Assembly: GCA_015680685.1 (NCBI GenBank)
Contig: MNCI01004501.1
Location: 1,999 to 54,853 of the forward strand
DNA: 52,855 bases
Direction: 5' to 3'
Source: Gnetum montanum
Taxonomy: Eukaryota > Streptophyta > Gnetopsida > Gnetales > Gnetaceae
Under the pieces are notes generated by a model. That model saw nothing but the letters and a program-made list of their open reading frames with translations, searched no databases and was not told the DNA's origin. Shown here piece by piece: positions 32,400 through 45,359 of the stretch. Numbering within the stretch: the first letter of the stretch is position 1; each line of letters begins with the position of its first letter. Both the position numbers and the translations under genes were made by a program.

Positions 32400-35394
32400 C
32401 ATTTTTTGTTAGATCTACAAGGATATAATTATAACCTTAGTATCATAATAGAACATATAGAAGTGGTTAAAGAGATTCCACAAGTTCCCTTGATGTCACA
32501 CCCTTCAAATTCCTCCTAGGTTCTTTACCTTTTTTGTCTAGGTACAATGATTACGAGTTTATTCTTAGTTTGATGATGGAAAAGAATATCATTATGACCA
32601 TGGTAAGAACCTCTTATTAATGAGATGGATGGATGATGTGGCCTCATTGTCTAGATAATTAGTTCCTCATGACTTTAACAACATAGAGAAAACCTCACCT
32701 CATTAGGCTACATCTTGTCATTTTATTCACAATCAAGATTACTGACAAAGGAAATAAAAATTAAGTGTTGAAAAAGTTGAAAAGGATGGGAAAAAATTTG
32801 TGTCAAGAAATGAGAAAATTATAAAAAAGTTGCAAAACAATAAGATGAAAAACACTTACTAATTCTTGATTTTGGGATGGGGCTTTATGCATTTGTGAAA
32901 TAGTGTTAGACTTTCATTTTCAAGCCATTGGGTGTTTTCCAGTTTATTAGTGGTTGCATAGATAGGTTGTTGCTCACACACTTGGTTTTGAAATGTACGG
33001 TGGATCAGAATAGGAGTTGTGTTAACTTTGCAGACATCTGGCCCATGATTGCACCCTTTATCATGATTAGTGATGCATGGATTCTATATCTTTTCACAAT
33101 GCTAGGTTCATTATTTCTATCAAGTGTTGGAATAATGATGGATGTTGGCCATTGCGTAGGATTGAAGGGTGTTGCAATTGATTGGCATTGTGCTAGTTTA
33201 GATGAGTTAGTAGGTCCATGAATGTTTTTCTCACATGTGGGAACCATCCTAAAAAAGGATGTTTTTGAGATTGTGATGGATATCTACTGGCATTATCATT
33301 TCCATGTATGTTCATGGAACAAGTGACATTCTTTTGTTGATGTTGTGGTGTTGAACCTTCCTATGTTGCTAGCTATGACAGTAATGGAGGTGAGTATGAG
33401 AATATTGAGGATATGATGGAGGGTGAGAGGTGTGAGGTGGTGATCTCATAGAAGATTTTATGGGTTAATGATATTCAAGAGAGTGGTATTAGTGGTTTGA
33501 GGTAGAGGAGGTAGAACTAGTTGGGGAAATAGGTTGTTAAATGTAGTATTTGGATGGGTCTGATTGACAATAAGGGTAGCATTGGTTTGATGATGGCCTT
33601 CCCCACAATTGTGGGTTTTGCCACTGTAGTTTATGATAGTGTTAAGGCTAGTAAGAAGTGCCACTAGGATAGTATGATTTGTTGTTGGGCTGCCTATAAT
33701 TACCTTATGAGAAAGGTAATTTCCTAGGCATTTTCTTTTGTACAAACGTGGGATTCAAAGAAAAATCCAAATACTCATGTAGATGTAACATAACTAAGAA
33801 ATAGCCCTTTGGATGGTCATATAGGTAGATTTAATATCCATCATATTCTTCAGTGGTTGAGTCTATAGCCTCTTCTTCTACAGCCATTTCCCCTTTTTAC
33901 TAATCAATGTTCTTACCTATCTCTTGGTTCTTTTTCCTCCTCTTGTTGTGATCACTTAATTTTTTTTGCATTACTCTCTTATCTACGATTTCTACACAAG
34001 TTGTAACTTTCTTATTTATCCATTATGACATCTTATCTATCCTTGTTTGAAGTTTAGAAATGTACCATTCTATTGGCAAGGTTTTTTATGAAATCACCTC
34101 ATTTGGAGCTACCTCTTTTTCCTTATCATAGAGATGAATCCTCTTCTTTTGAAGAGTTAGATCCTAGTGATATTCCTCAACATTCTCTTGTCTACATAGC
34201 TCTCCTGTTTCTTTTTCCACCCACTTGATTAGCGTTTGTATCTGATGGACTTTTAATTCATATAACTAACCTTGGGCATAAACCCCACAGGTCTCTCTCA
34301 TTTAACTATGAAACCCATCTATGATGTGTAAAATTTGCTCTTCTTGAGAGCAACCATGGCCTAGATATCTATACAATAGAGACTAGTATCTATTTATGAT
34401 CATATCCAAGGGTTTATGTTGTTTCTATTTCCATCCTTAGATTCATTTCCTTAGGTTAGACACCCTCGTATAGGTTTGGTATTTCTCGTTGAAGAGTTCC
34501 AACATTGTGGACCACTGATGGATTAAATTTGGTTTCAATGATCTATACCACACTTAGGCTTTCTCTATTAGTGTCCTAGGAAAGAGCTTAAGCCTTTTCC
34601 ACTCACTCTCAATGTTTTGTAAGATGTAGGCATTGTGAAAGGCTTGTAAATGATGATGTGGATTAAAATTATGGTCTCCCATAAATTTAGGAATGTTATT
34701 CATATTAAGCCATTTGATGCAACTTTCCCTTCGATGCCTGTGGGGTATTTTAACTACCTCTGTAATCTACATCATGCTCTTAGTGGCCAACAAGGGTTCA
34801 CCATCATCAAACATGTCATGGTGAAAATTTCTATTTCTATTTTTTTGATTGTGATGATCTTGCCTATGCTAATTTTGATGTCTTTGATTTTGCCATTGGT
34901 TTCAATTTCTATTTTTTCTCAACCCCATAGTGGAGCTCTATCTCTATACCTACATTCATCTTCATCAGAACTAGATACTAAAGAGGAAGATGAGGAATTG
35001 AGAGAAACACCATGGCTTCTATAGTTATTCCCATGGTCCATTGATTTATCTTTTATAGGTTTTGAGGTGGTCCTAGGCCTTGAGGCTTTCCTCTAGAATT
35101 ATTCCATCTCCTCTAGAATTATTTACCTTAGGTGAATGTATTCATTGAGTGTAGTAAGGATGGTCATGAACATATGAAACCCTTGCATGAGGTTGGTCAC
35201 TCCAATTTTCTTCAATATATATTTCATTAGTTCTTCAATGAATGTTCTCTTCATACGATGTGTTATTGATTCCATGTGAAAGAAACATTGTTGTTAGTTA
35301 ATGATGTCTGTGACTTAATATTTTTTGAAAGATAAGTCATTAATGCATTTACAACGATCATGTATAATATAACTAATCTAGATAACTAGCACCA
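32400..35394 (-). pseudogene. Minus-strand Ty3 gag relic with downstream spacer
   Basis: Read on the minus strand from 35300: gag N-terminus ENWSDQPHARVSYVHDHPYY (about 35220-35160), Ser-rich and capsid text in changing frames through 34000, a nucleocapsid-like HNCGEGHHQTN near 33610-33575, and a Pro/Thr-rich end to about 33000. The T-rich spacer and GGTGTGACATCAAGG follow (32860-32480). No protease, RT or integrase is visible. The 5' LTR is at 35414-36263. Confidence 0.75.
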
Positions 35395-35413
35395 CCCTCG
35401 ACAATTGCACCAA
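35395..35413 (-). other. Primer-binding site, minus strand
   Basis: The minus strand reads TTGGTGCAATTGTCGAGGG next to the LTR end, a decayed tRNA-Asp type site. The mismatches are mostly transitions. Confidence 0.75.
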
Positions 35414-36263
35414 TAATGAGTGACGAGTATCCCTTATGCCCAACCATATGAATCTTAAGTGCTCATGCATGATCCAGTCAAATTCTATGGATGGGACTAG
35501 TTGTGACATCTAGATTGTTGTGTCTTGATCATAGTTTGTTGTTTTCCCACTTGGACTAGTCGTAGCTTTGCCATGTATGATTTAGTCCAAAGTGAGACAT
35601 ATGATAATTGATGTTATTACGACCTAATATTACTCCTAACCATAATAGATAAATTAATTATTTAATCTAATTAACAATAGCAAATAAAGTCTAAACTAGC
35701 TTACGTGCAATGAGGATCCATTCCTAACTTTCTGTACATGCCTTGGACTTTGTGCAACTACCATTGGGATTACCAAGTGTATTGTTACTAGGCATACCAA
35801 ACAATAACACTACTGGGTTACCAAATAATTACACTTAAGCACTCGTGATTAGTCATACTCATTCTGCTTAATGACAGAAATAATAAATAGCAATAAATGA
35901 TAAACATTAACTAAGAAAAATAGTAAGAATTTAAGTAACTAACAATAATAAAGCTAAGTGAATGCTGCAACGATGAAAGTAATCTTGATCTTTATTGCTA
36001 AGCATGTAATGTGTCCAAGTACATTACATTCAAATAAGGATTCTATACAATCACTTAACATCACATTGCAGGCATGCACTAGAAACAAACTAATAGAATT
36101 TTGTTACTTTTTGACTACCTATCTGTTTCCTTCTCTATGTCTATATCCAAAACTATGCATCCAAGTGTTGTATTTATAGGCTAGAATGGATGAGGTGATA
36201 TTAGATCCATGACATTGAAGGTTATTCCCTAATATTTGAGCCCTACCAAAACATGACTCATTA
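35414..36263 (-). mobile_element. 5' LTR, minus strand (850 bp)
   Basis: Ends are TAATGA (35414) and TCATTA (36263), one base off the family TGATGA/TCATCA at both ends. On the minus strand it has TATAAATAC (36178-36170), AATAAAGATC (about 35994-35985), GGTAATCCC sub-repeats and the conserved 3' end. The primer site and gag lie to the left, so it is the 5' LTR. Confidence 0.85.
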
Positions 36264-36310
36264 ATAATGGTATTAAAAAAGCTTGGTAGAAACAACCAAG
36301 TTGCAAACAT

Positions 36311-36708
36311 AAAAGTGGAGACTTTGGAAAAATTTATACATTTAATTATAGTGAAGTTTTTGTGCTTTGTTTCTTACTTGGATTCAATTGAACTTCTAGT
36401 ATATAAGCTCATGTAGAATGATTCTCTGTATGAGAATCTTCATTGTGCCCAAAAAGAAGTAGACATTTCGGCATGGAAAACATGGTTGCAAACTACCCTT
36501 GATATAGCTTAGAACCTCAACTGCCTTCATCATGATTGTTATCCTCTAGTGATTCACAGAGATGTCAAATCCAAAAATATTTTAATGGATTTCAAATTTT
36601 AGTTTCATCTCACCAATTTTGTTTCCCCTAATGCTTCATCATAACTTTGGTGAAGTAGAATCAATGTTAGCCATGATTGGATTTGGCAAATATATTGCTC
36701 TAAGTAAA
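36311..36708 (+). pseudogene. LRR receptor-like kinase fragment (kinase domain)
   Basis: One frame reads a plant receptor kinase from the C-helix to the start of the activation segment: KVETLEKFIHLIIVKF (C-helix Glu kept), ELLVYKLM, SLYENLH, LDIA-stop-NLNCLHHDC, the catalytic loop VIHRDVKSKNILMD (about 36535-36585), then LTNFV where DFG should be, and FGKYIALSK for the usual GYIAPE stretch. Stops at ATG-TAG (36410), GCT-TAG and elsewhere. There is no LRR part and no C-lobe. It is a dead fragment of a gene type such as the CLAVATA1/HAESA group. Confidence 0.8.
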
Positions 36709-37050
36709 TAAAACTTAAAAGTTGTTGATTGAAACATAAATGAATTTTATGTTTAAATGAATATTCAAATTTTTATTAAAGGTTTTAATAATTAAATGAT
36801 ATATTAATTGTTACTTCCCACACATTTTTATGATGGAATCTTAAAACTAAGAAATGGGATAAGGATCATTATTGAGGTTTCTAAAATGGTATTCTCCCAA
36901 CTTCAGGGAATTGTGATTAATATAGGATGTATTTTAGGTTAATGTATTTTTTCAATGTCCTATCTTCATACTTTACTTTTATAGGACATTAAGATCACTC
37001 TTGCATTGATTATCAACTATGATAAGTGACTAATGATAACTCTTGGGATG
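36709..37050. other. AT-rich, nothing recognised
   Basis: No open frame or repeat identified. Confidence 0.5.
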
Positions 37051-37276
37051 ATACTTTTTATTTCTTTTTAGGTAGAAATGACACATTATAATCAAAAAAA
37101 TAAAAAGGTGAATACAATATGCATCCTATTAAGACAAATTTAATTTTTTTTTAAAAAAACCTAAAATTCATCGTAAAAAACTAAATTCAAAGCAAATTTC
37201 CACTTCTTTATATTTAAAATATTCCACTCATTTTTATTTCTTTCTAGGTGGGAATGACATGTTAGACTCAAAAAGT

Positions 37277-37307
<31 letters not shown>

Positions 37308-37330
37308 CCCAATATGCATCCTAGAAAGCT
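37051..37330 (+). repeat. Diverged tandem duplication plus AT/GA microsatellite
   Basis: A block with TTTTTATTTCTTTTTAGGT and AATATGCATCCTA occurs at about 37055-37150 and again at 37215-37330. The second copy is interrupted by an (AT)n(AG)n microsatellite at 37273-37306. Confidence 0.7.
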
Positions 37331-37639
37331 AAATTTAACTATTTATTTTGGGTAATTTGCTTTATATTTAAAAAATTAATAAAATATCCCTGTTACAAAA
37401 AGATCAAAATAAATTTTCACTTCTTACACTAAGAAAACGATAGTTAACAAACATAAAAAGAAAGGAAAATAGATGTATTTAAAAAACTCATTTTATGCAA
37501 ATGGACTAAAGTTTAGAAGAGAGAGAGCATATGTTGAATCATGCAAGGTAATAGAAAATAATAGATTAGAGAAGAGAGGCACAAAAAATGGGAGATCCTA
37601 CTGAATTGGCAATATTACAATGAGATAATTCTCGGTGGA

Positions 37640-38515
37640 GATTGCATTGGGAAGAATAGTAATAGTCATGTCTAAAAAACATAAGAATGAAAGATGCTAA
37701 AACTAAGAGAACTCTCGGTAGACAAAGTCTTCATGGTTGTGGGTGTTGATGTGGAATTTTAGATTATATTTAGGAAAACTCTACCGTATTAACTTGTGGT
37801 GATATTGTTTCTAATCATGAGATTTAGATAAAAGGGTTTTAACTTGAAAACATAGGATTGAAAGATCATGTAACTCCAATAACTCTTGGTAGAAGAAGAG
37901 GTCATGGTCATGGTTTTAAACATTGAACTATAAATTAGATTTAGGGGAACTCTATCATATCGACTCTTAGTGCTGTTATTTCTAAGTATGAAATTTACAT
38001 AGAAGTGATTAAACTTGAATAACAAAATTTTAGTCAAATAGGATGTGGACATAGACAAGGTCGAGATCTTAAAAATCATGTTCATTATAACTTCTATCAT
38101 TATTTGTATTTATACTAGTAACATTTCAAATTGATGAAAATATTTTATTTTTACAACATTAAAATATCATTTTACAGAATATACATGGTAATGAACATGG
38201 ACATGGTCATGGCCATCCACATGGACATTAAACTGTAAATCAGGGTTAAGAAAACTCTACCACATCATCTCCTAATGCCTATGTTTCAAATCATGAGATT
38301 CAGATAAATGGGATTCAACCTAAATAAAAAAATTCTAGCCACAAAGGACATAGATGTGGATAAGGTCAAGATATTAAAAATAAAGTTCATAGTAACTTCT
38401 ATTATTAGTTGTATTTATATTGGTAACTTTTCAAAATAATGAAAATATTCTATTAATTCAAAATTAATAAATTGATTTATAAAGTATACATGGACATGGA
38501 TGTGGCTATGATTAG
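37640..38515 (+). repeat. Three diverged ~180-300 bp repeats with His/Gly-rich coding-like text
   Basis: Repeats at about 37733-37905, 37911-38196 and 38197-38495. Shared blocks: GGAAAACTCTACCGTATTAA or similar, CTAATCATGAGATTTAGATA or similar, and in the last two AACTTCTATCATTATTTGTA or similar. The start of the later units reads a His-Gly run (HGHGHGHPHGH, about 38197-38231). It lies upstream of the Helitron helicase relic and may be its low-complexity N-terminal region. The relation is a guess. Confidence 0.6.
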
Positions 38516-39062
38516 AGTGGTAGATTTGGTAGTGAGAATTAATTAGCTAATAACTCAATTATTCTAGTTCAAGATCATGTTCTATCTAATGTTGATATTG
38601 TACAAGTTGTTCCTACCAAAGAAGATAATGATCATTAAGGGAGAAGTAAACATGAACATGGATGTAAGCATGGTCAGAATTATAGATGTTGATCAGTTCA
38701 TGGTTCTAGATTAGAAACTAATCAAATAAAACATGTTACTATTTCATAGGATCAAACAAATATTCACATAGAATGAAAACATGAACTATCTCACAATAGA
38801 AAGTGATAAAGAGAACGAGATAGAGAAGATCTTATAATAGAAGTTCTAAATAGAATCTCAAGAGAAGATGAGACATGAGCATACAAAAGCTTATGTGTGC
38901 AACAAGAATAAAATAATCCTTATACAACTCAATTACAACCAAATCCTCAAATGTTTAATAATCAAGCATCTTATCCTAACTACTGTAAGTCAAAAATAAA
39001 AATACTTTAAGCTATGATGAGAGTCTTGTAAAAATTTTATCATTTTATAACTTTTTGATTTT

Positions 39063-41095
39063 GTGATATTTGTAACAAATATTACTTTGGTATCCAAATA
39101 GAAAATGGAAGGGCAAGTCTAATGTGTAATAGATGTAAGAGAAAAAAGCGAATGAGGATCCCAAATGAATTTGGTGAAGAGATTAAATGCTTCTTTATAG
39201 ATAGTGATATGGATCTTAAACCATAACTGTTAGATTTAATTCAGCTATCCCAAGTTGAGGAAATTCTTGTAATAATAATTAATCCTATGTTACAAGTTAT
39301 ATATGTTGTAGGAGGTCAATTAAAGTATCAAGGATATACCATTAGTTTTCAATAGGATTTATTGTATGAGCTTCCTTTAGATGAGTGTATTTGAAAGCTT
39401 GAGAATTTGAATGTTTCTAGTGAGGTATATAAAAAGGTCTTGCCAAGTAATTATGAGAATAAAGGAGTTAAAGTGTACTCATTTATTATCAATACATATC
39501 AAAAAGACCTACACATTTGGAAGAAATATCCTTGCTTAATGCTAGAACTTACTACAAATAATTGTGGAACCGATGACAAATGCCTGTTGTAGTTACAACT
39601 CATCCCCACTTTTCAATTTCTCCAAAAATGGACAAAGAAATATGGATAGACTATTGTTGATTTCAATTGCTATTGCATTATCTATTTAAATATGTTCAAA
39701 TTAATCTTGCTAGAACTAATGAAGAACTTGAACATAAATGATTATCTATTTGATATACTTATGAGGTGTATGAAGAAAACCTTAATGAAGATTTTCAAAA
39801 TGCCCATGTAGAGAAAGACTAGTATGAAGAAATACTTTCTTCAATGCATAATGACATGGAATACAACTTCCAAGTACTGAATCAACATCTGCTATCATCT
39901 ACTTACTTTCAAAGAAGTGAACTTAAGATGTTTGAATTAAGAGATTGAGATAAAGAACATGATGGGTCAAGTTCCTACCCTAGAGAAGATGTTACAAAGA
40001 TTGCTATGTCTTTAATTCATAGTATAAATTAAATGGAATAGTAACACATTTGGAAAGTGACTCTAATGTTGTGAACATATCTTCCCTTAGTGTGCAACAA
40101 TGAAATTGTATAAAATTATCACTGCCCACTTTCATTACTAGTTTGAACATGATAATCTTAATCCATTACTAATGATAATTCAAGAAATAGTGGGCATAAG
40201 AAAATTATACTAAATTAATATTATCTATAAATAATTTTCTTAAGTTTTCTTCCTAATTAAGAATAGCTTATTGGTACTTGATCCTACTAGTGTTACAACA
40301 TATAATATCAATGCAACCACCATACATTTTGAAATTAAACTTAGAATATGAGAGTATAAGACTCTTGCTACATTTTAATTAGGGCCATTGCAAAATAAAT
40401 ATATAAATACATCAAATAAATTATAATTAATAAAATTATTTTTATAGAAAGTAAGTTTCTCTACAATATTAATAGATGATTGGAAGAGATATTTTCAGGT
40501 CATCAAGATTACTATTTTAGAGGTAGATCTATTATATTGATTAGAAATTTTACACAACTTCTTGTTGTAAAGGAGTTTATACCATATTTATCTAATCTAT
40601 TCATATCAAAACTCTATGATTGATAGTTACTACATTTGTAAAACTAGATGTAGTATATAGACAAAGGAGATATGATCCACAAAAACAAAGATTTAAAGAG
40701 GTTTTAATGAATATTTGAGAAGGAAAATTACTTGATGATGATTATGATTTTCTATCCTTCAAGATGGATCTTCCATTAACATCTTATGGTCAAGATGGAT
40801 TTGAATATTTAATGCATTTTTTTTAATAAAATGCATAAAGTTTGTATGTATAATGAAAAATTTTATTGAGATAACAAAGGCCAATTACATGATGCTTGGT
40901 TGAAAAATATAAGAAGAACATCATAGTTTGGAATGATGGTGTAGAAGAATTAGATCAAATGATTCTTATTTATGAGGGTGCAAGAGTTAGGAAAACTATT
41001 AATTTATGGCTAGAAGTAGGGTTGATTAACCATGCTTTGGAAGTTGTTGAAAGTATACTTTATAGTCCACAGTATAAACCACCAAAGCTACCATA
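39063..41095 (+). pseudogene. Helitron helicase relic, N-terminal part
   Basis: A broken Helitron-type protein. A cysteine-rich helitron-like N-terminal domain is readable at 39063-39400: CDICNKYYFG, LMCNRCKRKK, DSDMDLKP, LSQVEEILV, then GGQLKYQGYTISFQ. Pif1-family helicase follows: damaged Walker A (PLLMIIQEIVGIRKLY, 40162-40209), LVLDPTSVTTYNINATTIHF (about 40275-40335), Walker B region (RSIILIRNFTQLLVV, 40522-40567), VVYRQRRYDPQKQRFKEVL (about 40650-40710) and GARVRKTINLWLEVGL (40979-41026). Only about 700 bp lies between the two domains and no HUH nuclease motif is visible, so the Rep part is deleted or unreadable. The frame is interrupted at 41095 by the retrotransposon and resumes at 47643. 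Confidence 0.82.
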
Positions 41096-41100
41096 ATATG
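41096..41100 (+). repeat. Target-site duplication ATATG, left copy
   Basis: Identical to 47642-47646 and immediately outside the LTR ends of the 41101-47641 element. Confidence 0.9.
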
Positions 41101-41972
41101 TGATAAAACCAGTACTTATGTAGGCGACAATATCTTATCTGTGATATCATAGCTATGATATCATATCTTTGCATACTTCATCGTAGATGCAATGTAGTGG
41201 AACATGATCATGCCTATAAATATGAATCCATCGTCACATGAAAAGAACAACTTTTGGCTAAGATGTAGTAGAATTCTTATATATTTTTTTTTGTAACTTA
41301 GAGTTAGAGTTAGAGTTAGATTGAATGCCTGTAATGTGATGAACAACAGTTGTATAGAATTTTTATTTGAGTGGATTATTCTTAGACACAATTCATGAAC
41401 AAAAAATAAAGATCGAGGTTTCTTTTCATCATTACAATAATTTACTTAGCATAATTTTTACTTTTTTATAATATTTACTTTTAGTAAGTCCTTTACTTTT
41501 CAAATGTTTATTAGTAAGCTTGAATAAGAATGACTAGTTTCAAGTGAAAAGCACAACTGTTTAATAACATAGTAGTGACTTCAATTAATTTTCTCACTAG
41601 TAAAGTTGGGAATCCCAATAATGGTTACATTAGCCTAAGATATGTACAGAAGACTAGGGATGGATACTTATTACCAATAGGATAGAATAGATTTTACATT
41701 TTTTTCATACTTAGACTTAGCACTTAGATTCATTTTCATCATGTTCGCACTTAGTCTTATTAAAAGCTAAACAACATTAGTATATCATATACCTCACTAA
41801 GAGTTAAATCATACACTTTGCACCTTGCTAACTCTAAATGGAAAGACATTGATCACGAACTTAACATGAACTACTAGTATACTTACATTGTCCATCCATG
41901 GGTTATGATCTAGTTGCACATGAACACTTGAGACTTGTATGGTTGAGTGTTGCAATATCCAACCACTCACTG
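41101..41972 (+). mobile_element. 5' LTR (872 bp) of retrotransposon inserted in Helitron
   Basis: Begins TGATAAAACC at 41101; the end is CACTCACTG at 41972 where relatives have CACTCATCA. The U3 holds three GATATC palindromes at exactly 14-bp steps (41127, 41141, 41155), TATAAATATG at about 41215-41224, and R with four GTTAGA hexamers (41300-41320). Confidence 0.88.
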
Positions 41973-41990
41973 TTGGCATCATTGCTAGGG
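41973..41990 (+). other. Primer-binding site (tRNA-Asp type, decayed)
   Basis: TTGGCATCATTGCTAGGG. It differs from the tRNA-Asp complement at five positions, all C-to-T or G-to-A. Confidence 0.8.
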
Positions 41991-42097
41991 ATGTGTTAAT
42001 GTTTACTAGTTACTTGATTTTACAAAGTTCATTATATCAAGCATCACAAAGTACATCTTTCATACTTATAGTAATTTCCTAAAACATACATACTTAA

Positions 42098-44145
42098 GTG
42101 TTAAACACAATGAGTGTCATGACAAGGATTACAATGAAGAAGATTGGAGTGCACCAATGCAAGCCAAGATTTCATATGCTCATACTAACCCTTATTATCC
42201 TGATTTTACATTCATTTTTCACCAAGATGAACAACTCAAATGGAGAGATGTATAGGGAAAATTGTCTTTCTACTAGAATGTATAACACCATCAATGCTTC
42301 AAGTAGCCCTCATGAGGTCAAAACTTGGGCATGTGCAATAAGGATATTAATTCACCAAAAACATGACCAAGTCATGCTCGCCTATAGAAGCTCATGATAG
42401 AAGGGATGCCATCATGAAGGAAAGATACAAACATGACAAAGGAAAGAAGGCACCTCAAATAGTTTTCCTAGAAGAAAAGGAAGATGTTGTATTTAGGAGT
42501 GAGAAACTTTATCAAACTCATGGGTCTTATTCCTAAATACCAATCATTCGTATTGAAGATCTTGTTAAATTAAAATTGTATTCAAGTCATATAGAAATTC
42601 CTAGAAGAAATAAGGAAGACTCTAGACTTAGGAGGAATTTAAGGCTTAAGACCTTCAATGAATCCAAAATAGGTAACTTAAGAAGTCATAGAAAGAGAAC
42701 TAGTTCTCCAACTCTTTTATCTTCTTCCTCTCATTCATCCACTAATTTTGGCAAGAAAGAACAAAGACTCAAGGATCATGATGGGGGAAGAAGAAGAGAC
42801 CATGAGAGACATGCACATAGAAGAAGACATCATGAGGAAGAGGAAGATAACCATTATAAGAGAAGAAAAAGGCTCATACATGAGGAGATATAGCACCATG
42901 ACCATCAGATGGGTCATCACTACAACAAATCTTATGAATCCAAAGAGTATGAAGAATCCTTATTGGCCACTTGTAACATAATCAAAATTAGGAAAGCTAT
43001 GTACATTTCTACAAGGGATATATTGAATAGTCACATTAAGCAACTAGACATGAATAACATTACAAAGTTTAAAGGAAGATATAATGTAGATCCACAACAC
43101 CATCTCCAAGTCTTCCACAGTGCCTATGCCCTACAAAACATAAAGAAGGATTGGTAAAAATTGAAGTTGTTTTCTAGAATACTCATAAAAAAAGCATAGA
43201 TTGGTACAAATCCTTAGAACAAGAATCAATTTGAATATGAAGCACCATGCTATAAATCTTTGATTACAAATATCAAACCTACTCTAGAGTATCAAATTTG
43301 AGAAAATAGATCTAAGAATGAAAACAAGGAACACATGAATCCATTAACACAATAATGAATAAGTACCATTCCTTACTACATATGTACCTAGGCCACCATC
43401 AATGGGTTAAGGAACAAGAAAAGAGAGATCCTTGTGATATATGCCCAAGGAAGATTATCCAAAACAATAGCTCATTGGATTTAAAGACTCATAGACTAAG
43501 TGGCAAAAGAGGAAGGAGAGCTAAGCAAAAGAGAATTAGCAAAAGAATATAATAGAATCTAGTAATAAGAAAAAGGGATATAAGAATTGCTGAATAACAA
43601 ATAGAAGAAACATTACAATATAAAATACAAAAAAATACTCTACCAATTTTAAAATTAGTTAATGATATTGCAACAAAGATAGAGAAAATGTAGATGAGAA
43701 ATTTGATAAGGCATTGAAGATAGTAGAGGAAAGGATTCAATAAGCCTTTAATAGAAACAAGGATAAGAAGAAGAAAAGAGAGAATGGATGAGAGAACTAG
43801 AAAAACAAAGAAAAAGTTGTTGTAGTGGAGGAAGTAAGTGACTCCAATTTAGAAGAAGATGAAGGATGTAAAGTATGCCAATATGAACATCCTAAGGGAT
43901 GTTGCCCTATTATGGTCAACTTATAAGAGTTCAAAGCATACATATTCAATCCAAATTTTGTTAAAAAGTAAATGCCTAGATAGTTATGCTATCCACAAGG
44001 TATATTTTAATAGAACTACTAGCAATCATACTATCCATGTAGGGCCTATCCTCAATTGTAAGAGCAATACTAATAGTAGTGGCAACAACTACAAGCATGG
44101 GGATGCCACCACCAAGGCAAGAGTATCTATATAGCTAGCCTAATC
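42098..44145 (+). pseudogene. Ty3 gag relic
   Basis: N-terminus DYNEEDWSAPMQAKISYAHT (42138-42197). An Arg/His/Glu-rich region follows (42760-42890; HRRRHHEEEEDNHYKRRKR), then the capsid part matching the gag at 24174 (YEESLLATCNIIKIRKAMYI; MNNITKFKGRYNVDPQHHLQ, 43051-43110). Many stops and shifts. The downstream Tyr/Asn-rich text to about 44350 is the gag tail. Confidence 0.8.
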
Positions 44146-44499
44146 CCTACGGATACTACAACCAACATCTAATCTCTTTGGAGAACACTTATAGCCATGC
44201 TTCTTCTTCTTACTATCCACTAGAATACCATAGACCTAGTATTTCATGAATAAATCTAAATTCTTACACACCATAATTAGCAACTTGTTTATCATTTTAA
44301 GCTCCTAATACATTACCATTGATACTGCCACTAGTCATGTAAGGAGAACTACTAACACAACCATAAAAAAAGAGTGCTAGTAGGGTAGTTATCACATAAG
44401 AGGATGTTATGAAAATTGAACTAGAATCCAGGAAAGGTCTCTTCTTCAAGGTGAGCTTAAAAAAGGTTCAATAGATGAGTACCTCATCTAAATTTGTCC

Positions 44500-45010
44500 T
44501 ATCCACACATAGTTCTCAAGAAAATATCATGCTTCTAACATATACAAAGAAAATTTAACAAGTATCATGCTCACACAAATGATAAAGCACTGGATGAAAG
44601 CAAGAACACTTCCTAAGAAGAGAATAAATCTAGGAATTTCCTTAGTCTATCTCCACATAGTAGAACATAAACCATGCAAGGCTCTATTGGATTCTTGATT
44701 ACGAGTAAACCTTTTCTCACAAGATATTTATAAGGCGTAGAATCTTCCTTCACTAAAGAAGAGTAACATCATATTAGAGCTAGTAGATTAGTTAATCGTT
44801 GTTCTACTTAGACAAGTTAAAAATGTAATCATGATAATAAGTGGTTGGTCTTATCCTATTGATTTTCTAGTCATACATGTGGGTAAGAATAAAGGGAAAT
44901 TCCCTATCGTTATAGAAAGACAATGGCTTAGCATTGTGGATGCTAAGCTCAAAATTAAGGACTTGTCCTTGGACATTTCCAAGGAGGATGAAGTTGGAAT
45001 TTTTTAAAGA
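44500..45010 (+). pseudogene. Retropepsin relic
   Basis: Matches the protease at 27020-27340: CKALLDS (44677-44697) then a stop where the catalytic Gly should follow, VNLFSQDIYKA, KKSNIILELVD, GWSYPIDFLVIHV, FPIVIERQWLSIVDA, LSLDISKED. Dead. Confidence 0.75.
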
Positions 45011-45359
45011 TGAAAAATTCCATGTATCGCATATAGAAATAATGGATGCAATTGTGTGTAGAAAATCTAGGCAAAAAAATATGATGCCATCATAGCATGC
45101 AATAGATGTGTAGAAGACATGTGTGTATAAAAATGTCTATATGCAGCAACCATGAGAGAAGAGGGCATCCAATGGTTGATCACTGAAAGAGAATCAAAGT
45201 CTAACATCTGCATTGAACTTGTGGACAAGATTACAAGTGCCTATGTCAAAGAAATAGATAGTTAGAATAATTATGAAGATAACCTCCTTATACTAAATCA
45301 CAACAGAAGAAAGACATTGAATGGAGATAATTAAAGATACCTTGAAAGTACAAACTAGA

